Positions 41,001 through 51,495 of a DNA stretch of 64,000 nt are shown here, in pieces. The position numbers and the translations under genes are program-made. Source of the stretch: Siniperca chuatsi (taxonomy: Eukaryota; Chordata; Actinopteri; Centrarchiformes; Sinipercidae); the NCBI RefSeq assembly GCF_020085105.1, contig NC_058056.1, positions 19,888,429 through 19,952,428 on the forward strand, in the 5' to 3' direction. The notes beneath the pieces were generated by a model that saw nothing but the letters and a program-made list of their open reading frames with translations, was not told the origin of the DNA and ran no database searches. Every line of letters starts with the position of its first letter. Position 1 is the stretch's first letter.

Positions 41001-44000
41001 TGTGCTAGTAGAGCACGAAATACAAAGAAAATGGAGACCCACTCATAGAAATACTAGAAAGTACTAGCTCAACTAGTGGTCAAAAACCCAACAGAGTTCC
41101 CTCACCTGAGTATTCCCTAGTCATGGGGTAATGATCAGTTATGTAGGGACCCAGATGGATTTCTAATGTGAGTGATTGTAAGGTTATCATTCTTCTCATG
41201 GCAGGTGTGGACAATGTACTGAAGAGCACACACCAGGCGGCCCTGACCCTACAGTTGTTAAAGAAGTTAGACATCAGACCACAGCCTTTGTTTCGACCGG
41301 AAGGGGTCCCCATTGAGCCCCTAACCCTTTTCCAGAAGATGGGAGTGGGACAGTTGGATTTATACATCCTCAACCCTGGCAAAAACAGTCAGGAGTACCA
41401 GACATTCATGCAAAACTGGCCTGATGCAGTGTCATCAGCATCCAATTCCCAAACTCTCCCTCTCACCGCCCTTGCCTCAGTGTCTGCCCTGCTTGTGTGG
41501 CACCCAGCGTGTCCCCAGGAGAAGGTGGTCAGGGTGCTGTTCCCTGGTCTCACCCCACAGGCAAAGCTGCTGCAGGGGCTAGAGAAGCTGAAGGGACTGG
41601 CCTTCCTCCAGAAACCCACTGTGACCACCGGGGACCTGGAGAGGCTAGGGGAGGACAGAAAGACCAAGAGGACAGAGAGCCAGGACAGTGGCAGGTCACA
41701 AGGGAAGGAGTCAACAGCCAAACATGGAAAAGAGCGGGGAGTTAAAGAAGGGGGAAAGGAGGTACTGGTAAGGGAAAAGGGAAAAGTATTAAATGGAGTC
41801 ACTACAAGAGATGCTGATAAAACCAGAATCAAAGAGACAGGTGTAAAGCAAAAAGCAGCATCTTCAGAGAAGAATGCTTCAAAGAAAGGAGGAGGGAAGG
41901 ATGGGAAAAAGGAGGAGAAGACTGGAAATAAAGAGGAGAACGCTGTTATAAAGAATGATCAGGGCAAAAAGGATGTTCTCCCTTACAAACCAAAGAATGA
42001 AAATAAAACTAAGCTCAAAAAGGAAGCAAAAAATGACTCTAAAACAGGGATGAAGAAAACAAGAAAACCATCAGGAAAGGAGGCAAATAATGGCAAGAAG
42101 GTACATATAAACACTGAATTGCCAAATAACTCAACAAAACCCGACGCTGGGACTGTGTTAGAAATCAAAGAGCCAGAGGGTCTTGATACACAGCAGCAGA
42201 ATCAAAAACCAGAGTCTGAAGAGAACCCCTGTGGCTCCAAAATGTCTACCCCTGAGGATATGACGGCTGATTTTCTCAGGCTCCGGGAGGAAACCGAAAG
42301 AGAAGAGGCGCAGGTGGAAACAGCAGATAAAGGAAAGCAGAAAAGCAGTGAGTCGGGATATGAAAAGAGCCTTGGAGGTCTGAGCAAAGAGACAAGTAAT
42401 GAAGCTGTTGATACAGCTTCAGTGGAAGAAGCAGCAGGTAGCGCAGGGATAATGGGAGGAGAAAGTGGTGATAATGGAGCGCAAGATAAGGCTTGGACTA
42501 GAGAGAAAGCTGATGTAGACCTACAGAAAGTGCCTGTAGACCAGCCTGGAAATGCTGCCAAACCAGCAAAGGTTGTAGGATTTCCAACTCCCTTGAACAA
42601 GGCACCAAAGAACGAGTGCACAGTCCAGCTAGACATAACCCCAACTGAATACACTCTCCTGGATGGGGCTTTGAGAAACAGCCCTCCTTCGCGATCTTCT
42701 CCAGAGAACCAGGCCCCTATTAGCCTTGACGAGGAGACCATAGAGTCTGCCTCTCCTGATTCACGGCCCAACAGTGCAGGCCACACTCCTTACTGTCTGT
42801 CCCCAGATGATGTGTGGTGCAACAGGGCCACTCTCAGCAGATTACAGGCCCAGATGGGTAACTTAGAGTCAGCTGATGTCAACCAGCCAAATGGATCATC
42901 CAAGCAAAGTGAGGGGCAGCTATGCCAGCCCAAAAGCACTCCAGAGAGCCACACAAGAGAGAAGCAACTAAGTTTCCTTTCTTTGGGTACATTTAAAGAT
43001 GGATCTTCAGACCCCTCTCCCTCTGTCGCTACCACCACCACTACACACTCCATGCCAGCAGAGGTGAGCTCACCTCAGTCCACAGAAGTAGATGAATCAC
43101 TATCCATGTCATTAGAACAGGGACCAACCCCTGTGAGCCAGAGAGAGGGGGATGACAGTGTTCATAACTCCCACTCCAATGAAGGCCATTTTGTGGGGAT
43201 GTCTTTACCAATGAAGAAGCCCCTAAGATCTTTAGGGCAGGCTTCAGAGATGGGGTGGCCTCCAACTCCTAACACACTTCATTTTGAGGTGTCGGCTCAC
43301 GATGTGGATTTATGTCTGGTTTCCCCCTGTGAGTTCAAGCATTTCAAACCGCCTGACTCCAGCTCAGGTGCGAGTGAGCCCTGCAGAGGAGCCTTTGCTT
43401 CACATCATCACGGCAACAACAACAACAACCCCAAGGACACGTCACCCAGTGAGTCAAATGCACCCGTCTGCATGGAGGACTGCCTGTCCACCACAGCAGA
43501 TGGTGCACTGGACTCAGATGAGGATGAGTCGTGCAGTGAGCCGTCTAACTCCCCCCACGAACTCCGCATCAGTCAGGCTCTGCCCCAGGACCCTCTTCCA
43601 GCCCCTCCAAGGGACAGTCCGCCCCTGCCTCCACATCCTGACACCTCCATGCCCATTCCTCAGTCTGACTCTGATGCTCACGGGAAGAGGGCAAAAGCCA
43701 CTGGCATGCGAGGGAAAAAAACGCCAGCGGTGAGTTTGTCTTATTAGCATCGAAGAAAAGGATGTCTGTGTAAAGTGGTGATGAGTTCATGTGTGAATTT
43801 AGGCTAAATTGTTTGGTTAACATATTCTTTTATTGTGGCTGCAATCAAGCCATAACATTCCTGTGCCAGTAGTGCTGGGGAATCATAAAGGTATAGCATT
43901 GTGTCCTCTTTAAGTATTTAGTCCTGGTCACGGATGAAAACTTTAATACATTTCAGAAAACTAAAAGCTTCTGTAATAATAATGACTGGAATGACATTAA

Positions 44001-45071
44001 AACATATTTGACATTTTGACACATTACAGTTTTAACTATAGGTCAGGCCCTCAGCAGCTAATGTTTTTCCTTACTAAGTTGTTTTTTTGCTAAAAACTTG
44101 AATTAAAAATATAGAAAATACAATTAGCTGCCAAAAGACATAAAATAAGAATAGAAAAGAAATGCAAGAAAGTATTCCAAAGCACTTGAAATGTGAGGTA
44201 TAAAGTTAAACCCTTCTGTTATTATACTGGCAACAAAGTAGGTATTTTATGCCTTAAATTCACATCTTCATTTTTGAATTTCAGTACTCTCAGTCTTTTC
44301 CCTCTCTAAAAATCACCTTCAAGTAAGGAGATACTTTCTGAGCATTCATAAAAATCATGTAGATACTTTTTTTTGTTACTTTATTTTACTGACTTTTTAG
44401 ATATAATTCATATTCAAATTAATTTGGAGTCCCATATTTACAAAGTTATTATGATTTTGACGATAAAATAATTGTTTATTATTATGGCTGGAGTGAACTC
44501 TAACATTGAACCCTGTCTACAATTTTGGTTTTTTGTTAGCAGGTTATTGAAGCCTCCCCAAGATCAGGTTCAGGGAAAAGCAGGACAGGGAGCCAAAGTG
44601 GAGTCACAAAGGGGAATGTCTCTTCTACTCGTACGCCTTCCTCCAGCACCCGCTCAGCACCAGCAAAATCCTCACCCAATCCAGGTATGAGGTGTAAAAT
44701 GTAAATGATATAAAATACTGTCAATTTCTCTGAATATTTTTCTTTTTCCCCTTTTTGTACTTGGCAGACTTAAGGGTGTCCACTGATTTCTGTTGAATTT
44801 GTGTCTCGCAGTTTCATACAGCAGTTTCTCCTGTCTCTCGTGTCACAGGCTTTAAGTCTCCCTCTGTTGGTGAAGTCAGTGTGTACGTGGACCTGGCCTA
44901 TATTCCCACTGGAGCTTCCTCTGCAACAGTCAATGTGGACTTCTTCAGATGCGTTCGCTCCTCATGTTACATCATCAGCGGCGACAGTCCAGAGAGAGAA
45001 GAGCTACTGAGGCATACTCTGGACGCACTACTGGATGGCAAGATATCCTGGCCTGACACTATGCAGGTAGG

Positions 45072-45105
<34 letters not shown>

Positions 45106-45666
45106 TAGATTCATACACATTGAAACATATATTATATGATGGTGGTTATCTTGGTATCTTGGTATCTTGGTTTGTTAGCATTCAACTGCTCACATTAGCT
45201 TTTGATAGCATAGCTATGGCTATAGCTATCTTATCTCATGGGAGATGTAGTTATTGAATGCTAACAAAGTGTTTTTTTATTTAATTTTTTATTTAATTTT
45301 ATTTAGCTTTTCAGAAACCCAGAGCAGTCCCACTGTTGCTAAATACATTATGAACTGACAGCTGGAGAAACAAAAGCTAACCTGAAAGAGCTATTAGACC
45401 GTTGACTGAAACTATATTTGAGATGCCCTGATATATCAGTGGTCCTCATACTTTTACTGCAGATAATTTTCCTTGTTTTTATTCACCTATCCTTTTCTCT
45501 GGATCTCCAGGTGACAGTGATCCCTACCTTTGAGTCTGCGCCAATGCAGGAGTGGTACCAGCAGACCCTGGACCGACAGAGGGAGATGGGCATCACCGTG
45601 CTGGGATCCAACAGCACTGTCGCCATGCAGGATGAGACCTTTCCTGCCTGCAAGATAGAGTTTTGA
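35061..45666 (+). CDS. map1s: Microtubule-associated protein 1S
   Basis: Ten exons: 35061-35223, 36315-36410, 37644-37714, 38451-38588, 39366-39867, 40145-40231, 41205-43729, 44543-44684, 44849-45066 and 45511-45666. They total 4098 nt, giving 1365 aa, and every phase agrees. The N-terminal MAP1 region (ERGIRSWDVDLKSCNLNL; HRGLFSPHQLKQIL) includes a metallo-beta-lactamase-like fold, with VDGG near residue 270 and LTHIGTENLHGVN near 294-306, where the metal-binding histidines are largely lost. One giant exon carries a lysine-rich stretch (about residues 500-690, microtubule binding by inference), an acidic linker and Ser/Pro repeats. The C-terminal light chain (from about 1242) has the MAP1 signature YVDLAYIPTGASS, FFRCVRSSCYIISG and the final VLGSNSTVAMQDETFPACKIEF region. 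It should be cleaved into heavy and light chains and stabilise microtubules. Human MAP1S has 1059 aa, so this one is longer, but far shorter than MAP1A or MAP1B. Confidence 0.95.
36944..37055 (+). repeat. Fragment of long-TIR repeat (left end only)
   Basis: gaaatagtttgacgtttttg, then atatgcttattcgctttctt, then gagttagataagaaaacgga. This matches the left end of the copies at 60951-61640 and 62345-62823. It lies in the second map1s intron. Confidence 0.6.
38030..38240. repeat. MITE-like repeat fragment in map1s intron 3
   Basis: gatcgattaatctgacgatt and the core cttgttttgtctgaccagca relate it to 8325-8640 and to the neighbouring copy at 38705-38965. Confidence 0.5.
38705..38965. repeat. MITE-like repeat in map1s intron 4
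   Basis: It shares tagattaatctgctgattat, ttgcttgttttgtctgacca and the end cgatgaattgtttcagctct with 8325-8640 and 38030-38240. The ends are imperfect inverted repeats. Confidence 0.6.
39885..40010. repeat. Fish repeat fragment (attached to map1s exon 5)
   Basis: It starts 18 bp past the exon 5 donor and contains caagttttttcatacagccc, ttaaagggctttacaatctg and a C-rich run, typical of a widespread teleost repeat that ends in 'gggctttacaa'. Confidence 0.45.
45068..45102. repeat. (CA)n microsatellite at map1s exon 9 donor
   Basis: The CA run begins a few bases past the donor (CAG|GTAGGAACACAC). Confidence 0.95.
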
Positions 45667-48150
45667 GGCAGACTTGGGGATGCAGTGATCGAGGATGGAG
45701 GGTGAATATGAGCTGAAGGATGGAAATGTGTGTGTGAGAAAAAAAGAGACAGTGCTAAAGGAGTGACAGAAATAGAAAGTTAGAAACAGAGATTATGGGG
45801 AAATAAAGGGAATATATGGCCCCTTTCTGCACGAACACAATTGAGTGGGTAATGACACGGGATGTTCACCCCGTCCCCTCCTGGTTAATCACTTCTTTGT
45901 GGGCTACTTTTGCACCAAAAGCCCGTATTTCTCTTTATCCAAGGAGAACACACATTCCTGTGGGGAGTAATGCATGATTTTCTTTTACCCATGACCCTGT
46001 GCAAAACAGGAGAGGAGATCACACTGGCTGCAAGAGAAGCATGTCGGGCTGCAAACGTGTGGATCCACATGAAAGCTGATGTAGATTAGTCAGGATAGTT
46101 AGCATACATGGGGTTAAAGGCACTATGTGTAGGCTTGTTTTCGTAATACAGTCAGCACTTAGGCATGATAGTAGTATGTGCTATGTTTAAAGGCCCATTT
46201 TTCTGCTTCTAATGCAAAGGAATTCAAATATTATTCTCCAAATCTACTCCAGATACTCCCAAATGGCAAGAGTGTGGAAACTTTTGTTTATGAAAGCATT
46301 GGTCACATTGTATTTCTCTTATTTACTAAAATTATATTTCTGATTAGCACAGAAGATGTCTATATCGTAAAAGGAGAGTCCATTAATAAAATTACATTCA
46401 CAGTGTGTGGTCAGGTGTTTGTTGTGAGCAGTGTAAGCAAACATGAGGTGAGCTGTGTGTGTGTGTGTGTTGTACCTGCTTTAAAAAGTATTGTGCCACT
46501 GTGGCTTCACTGAGCTCAAGATCCCTGCAGAGCAAACAGACCAGATGTGACAAATCTGATGTTAGTGAGTGATAATCGCCCGCTGAATCTGAGATTACTG
46601 AATCTGAGTGTGTAAACACAAATCTGTCAGCAGGGATTAGAGTACCAGATTAAATTTAATAGCATTATAGCAATCATCTTGATAATGAATTGTAATCCAT
46701 TACAAGTGCTTAAAACCATACTAATCAGGAATCAGATAGCAAATGCTTTTGTAGAAATAGATGTGTTGTTATCTTACTCAAAAAGATTTTAAAAGTGATG
46801 ACATGTAATTTGATTGTGGATATGATAGATATGATCATACAGTTAATTGAAGAAAAATAAAATCATGGTTTAGTCACAGTGGATGGTAACGACAGCTTTC
46901 TAAGTTGTGCTTTGTAAATATGAATAAATAAAAAATCAGATTCTATTTATATTTGGAAGAAAGTAATCCTGAAACTAAAAGTCATCAAAGATCACACTAC
47001 TGAATTGCTGTAATTAAATCGTACACAGTAAGGTTTTATTTTATTGGGCCATAATTTCATCATGATTTAATTTGGTACTAGTTATAGGGAAAACAAATAC
47101 AGTGTGCAACTTATTATTCCTATTAATTTCTAGCATAACAGTATACAATTTGACAGAGTATATTTTCCAATAATAAATTACTAATGAATGAACTTTTACT
47201 TTGGTTTAAATGGAGCAGTTCCTTCTGGAAGTATACAACTGTTTACACTCTCAACGCAAGTAACTAAACTAACTCCACCCTATCTTCCCTGTAATTAGTA
47301 CCAAATTACATAGATTTTTCCAAGACTTCCCAGGAAATTATGAGGAAATTACAGATCTGTAAATTAAAACACTTGTAACATAGCAAAGGAATTGGTAATA
47401 TGTAATGTAATGTATTACATTACATGTTTTCCTTTTTATTTCCTTTTGTCCCAGTCTGGATGTCCAAGAATGGATGTCATATTCTGGTGAGATGTAAATA
47501 AATCACGACTGATTATTTCTGTTGCTGTTTTGCCTTTAAAAGGATTAGTTCACACAAATGTGAATGTGGCATACAGAGTTTCCTTAATACCAAAGCATAA
47601 GATCACCACTGACCACCACTGACAGAAAAAAAATGTCATTTTGATTCAGTATCTCTAAATTATCTGAAAGATATTTTATAATTATATCAATGCACTGTTA
47701 AACTGTTGTCATGGACTTGTACTATCCTTGAGATTTGTTTTATTTTGTGCAATAATCTTTCTTTTTTTATCACTTTCTCAAACTGTGTTGTCCAACCAAA
47801 TTTCTCACAATCCTAAAGACCCCCCAACATATTTTACACAGGCTGCCAGATTAAATGATTTATTTGGATTGGATGGTTAAACCAGATCTGTAATCATGGG
47901 TAACAACTACTAGAACCCCACAGTAACAAAGTGAATTGTAACTATGTGTATGTGTCCTGCATGTATAAAATACTGTATGTACTGTATGTTGTTTCATTCA
48001 TGATATTCATGAAGACAGAGAGCAAAGCACTGCGGGAGAGTGGCAGCAGAGTGGGATGAACATTGAGAACCTTTCACTTTGTAATTGTCTGTAAGTACAT
48101 ACAGTAACAAAAAGTGTGGGTTCTGGGGCCGTGAGCAATGTACGAATAAA
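45667..48150 (+). other. map1s: map1s 3' UTR and following non-coding sequence
   Basis: Possible poly(A) signals AATAAA occur at 45802-45807 and 48145-48150, so the 3' UTR could be about 0.15 or 2.5 kb. A (GT)n run of about 8 units lies at 46456-46471. There is no other gene. Confidence 0.35.
47400..47425. repeat. Near-perfect palindrome
   Basis: Arms atgtaatgtaat (47400-47411) and attacattacat (47414-47425), with a 2-base centre gt. Confidence 0.85.
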
Positions 48151-49613
48151 GAATGAGCATCACCATTCAAAAGTGTCTGTTGTCATGGAAGTGCAAATTC
48201 CTCAGCAATGCTGCCTTGCGGATATTGAATGAAATTATGAATGTGTTCAAAACAAGTTAACCCACTCCTTATTTGCAGAGACATATTCTTAAAACATTTG
48301 CTGCTCAGGCAGAGTGTCGTTTCATGATTTAGAGTTTTATTCCAACAAAAGATACTCCTTTTAAATTTACCAAAAAGACACAATGAGAAAGAAAAGATGC
48401 ACATACATCATCAGTTTATAAAATATCACAAAATTTTGTTTCTCCATATTTATTGAGTTATAAACTACAATTTGGTCACTTTTCATTTCAGTCCAATTCT
48501 GGCACTAAGCTTATTTAGTGTTTACAGTATACTGTGTCACTAAAATGTCCAGTGAGTTTTAAGTTGATAACAATGTCAGAAGTCATTTATAGACATTTAA
48601 ATACAGGAAGGGGTCAACATAGGAAACTGGAGGTCATAGCTGGATTACCAACTGGGCAAAGCCTCAGACCCTCAGAGGCCCCAAAGGCTCCAGGTTCACC
48701 ATGTGGCACTTCATTTGTGGTAACTGAATTAACAGAAAATGTGTTTGTTAATACTATATGCACCAATAAATCAGCAAACTGCACCCACATACAAACTGGA
48801 GTGCCAGTGGCTCCACAGTCTGGATGAAAACCTCACCGAGCTCAACTCAGGGTTGACAGCAGAATAATGCCATTTTCTGAGACAGCCTGCACATATATGT
48901 GTACATAAGAGTTAGTATTATGGCAGACAGGTAAGCACACCAACATTTATGAACATTTGGCTGGCACTACACCATCGTGGAAGTTTACGACGCAGTCTCA
49001 TGCCATCATTATAGGCATGATATGTAACATTTCCGCATTAAAATCTCTAAAAACGACTAATCTCATTAGGTACACACTTTAAGAGCAATACCAGATAAGA
49101 AGAATTCAGGGACTACACATTTTCTGCTTTACTTCTAACAATAATAATGTCAAAATCAATGCCATATTGTAAGCAAACCTGTTGTAGGCCAGCACTAGTT
49201 AGTCACATAAACATAACACATGAACATATTAAAGCCTAATTAGGGTTAGGCGTCTCATCTTCACTTAATTGTAATTTTTCAGCATTTCATATTGAAAACG
49301 TCAAAACTCAACAAATCAGAAAAATCTTGCTCCATTACAGAATATTACTGCCCACAGTTATTTAGGCTATATACTTCAAAAGGGTGGAAACTCCCAACTT
49401 TACAACGCATCTACCTCATGTCGAGAGATGGACAGCAGAGGCATGGGGTGCTGAGGCGGCTCCAGCCTCCATTTCTGCTCTGTTCATTTAATCTCTCTCT
49501 GTATTGCTGTCTCTCCATGGATTACAATCATAACAACTCTCCAGTGCCGTGTCCAGACTTTTTTGACTGGGGTGGCCCAAGTAGGGCACTGACTTGTGCT
49601 GGGGGGGCACGCG

Positions 49614-49650
<37 letters not shown>

Positions 49651-50590
49651 CAGAATAGCATTAATTTACCATTTCTATCTCCACTGCTCATTTCTACTTG
49701 AATGACTAACATTACAGTATCTTACAGTTTCTTATATTCCTGTGTTTAAAATTTTTATCTAAAAGATAACTAAACCTACCAATCGCAACACAACAGATTG
49801 GCACCATACAAATGTACTACAAAGCTTCCATAGTTTACACTTTAAGTCCTCAAAAAGAAATTGTACTTACAAAGGTATGCTACATACAAAAGAAAACAAT
49901 GCACATTCAAAAATACAGCCACAGTATGACGCACAAACAAAATTAAAACAAATAAGCCAAATACAACACTACAAATCTCTTACAGAAAACGCCATACAGT
50001 GAATTAAGGTCCTGCCTCTGACTGGGCAGATAGCGAATCACAGTTCAGGGTAATAGGGTGGCCAATCAGATTTCCCTGAACACACCTCACCTCACCTCCT
50101 CTCTGATTTATGGGACATAATGGGACTTACTGTGCAATATCATCGCACCTAATCATGAACATACCAAATTAATCTCCACTACAGGCAAGTGTAAACATAC
50201 ACAGTGTAAATAAACACTTGCCTGTGCTTCAGATTTGATATTGCACATACATAGTTACATGCCACTTCTCATACGATCCTTACAGTTAACCTGTTTATAT
50301 TTATGGCATTGAGTATGTTTACAGCGTGGCTGGTTACCTTGTGAGTCTGTGTGTGTCATAATGGTAAAATGTTTGTCCTGGAGACACTGTAGCAGGAACT
50401 ACCACAGAAGCGGTTTTGGGTACTTTGCCTGGTGTTTATATGTCTGCGTTTTGTCAACATGATAGCGTCACAACCATGCAAGATGCAGTCACGAAACTTT
50501 AGAGGTGTGTAGTTGAGATCAAAATGAGTGATCTTAGCAAAGGAAGTAGGGGGGTAAGAAATAGTGACGAAGCCCCTGGCGCCATCTTCG
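48151..50590. other. Intergenic region between map1s and the IFI44-like gene
   Basis: No gene is supported. A (CA)n microsatellite lies at 49616-49648, next to a block resembling a fish repeat (gactggggtggcccaagtag, 49565-49585). The rest is AT-rich and without visible structure. Confidence 0.55.
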
Positions 50591-50597
50591 CTTAAAC

Positions 50598-50610
50598 AGT
50601 TTCACTTTTG
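50598..50610 (+). promoter_or_regulatory. ISRE-like element of the IFI44-like gene
   Basis: agtttcacttttg matches the interferon-stimulated response element core (AGTTTCNNTTT) with one deviation at the end. It lies 82 bp upstream of the donor that closes the untranslated first exon (GCGG|GTGAGT at 50691/50692). Confidence 0.6.
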
Positions 50611-50824
50611 TTTTACCCTTGACGCAGAAACACACATCATCTGAACCACAGCGGCCGGCTGCGTTTTACCAAGACACTTCTTCTACTGCGGGTGAGTTTA
50701 ATAGCATTTAGCTTCGGCTATATTCAGGTAAAGCGCGTCTGTGTAGTTGGTTTTCAATTATCGATCGACAATGTGTGTGTGTTATTTTAGCTTTCTCTAT
50801 GTCTCTATACATGTGAAAGTAAGC

Positions 50825-50935
50825 AGCGGTGTAAAGTAACTAAGTACATTTACTGAAGTACTGTATACTATAATATACTTTTTACTCCACTACATTTATC
50901 TGACAGCTATAGAAAAGAGCCTCCTCACGTTTCAG
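50825..50935. repeat. Dispersed repeat fragment
   Basis: gcagcggtgtaaagtaacta, agtacatttactgaagtact and tttttactccactacattta are typical of a common fish repeat. It is related to 7735-8190. It lies in the leader intron of the IFI44-like gene. Confidence 0.6.
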
Positions 50936-51495
50936 TTGACTATGAGTTTTTAGCATCTCCACCAAATAGGGATATCCGCTCTAAACGTCTCAGATGATTT
51001 CGTTCGAGGCCCAGAGAGGTAAAATTCTCCAGTATTTCACCAAAAAAAAAAGATTAGGTCCAAAAAATGAACACTTTGTGTGGCAGAACCTTTTCTTCCC
51101 TGCTCCATTAATCATCTCTCAACTCCTCATATTTGTCTTGTGACGCTTTGGATGCTTACACATTGTTGCACCAGTATTAACATTATATTTAATAATGTCA
51201 TAAATAATAATATATCACTTGCACAGGACATTCTTTTCTGAAGAACTTGCTTTTGATAGTTTAGGTACAATTAGCAGATACTAGTTCTGCAGTTAGTAAC
51301 AGCAACAGAGATCCACCACGGAAACTAATGCACACACGTCGTCTTTGGACATTTCACCTGTGAGTCATTACATTTCACATGACAACAATTTTTGTCTTTT
51401 TAGGAAGGGAAAGTATGCCTTATTAGAAAACTCTACTATAATATCTAATCATAGTTCTGCATCCTCAGGTCTGTTTGGACATTCTACCCTCCGTC

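Noticed and set aside
42202-42786. Minus-strand frame of 194 codons under map1s
   Set aside because: It is a shadow of the giant map1s exon; codon use and conservation belong to the plus strand.
49292-49705. Plus-strand frame of 137 codons
   Set aside because: It includes a CA microsatellite and repeat-like sequence, with no recognisable protein.
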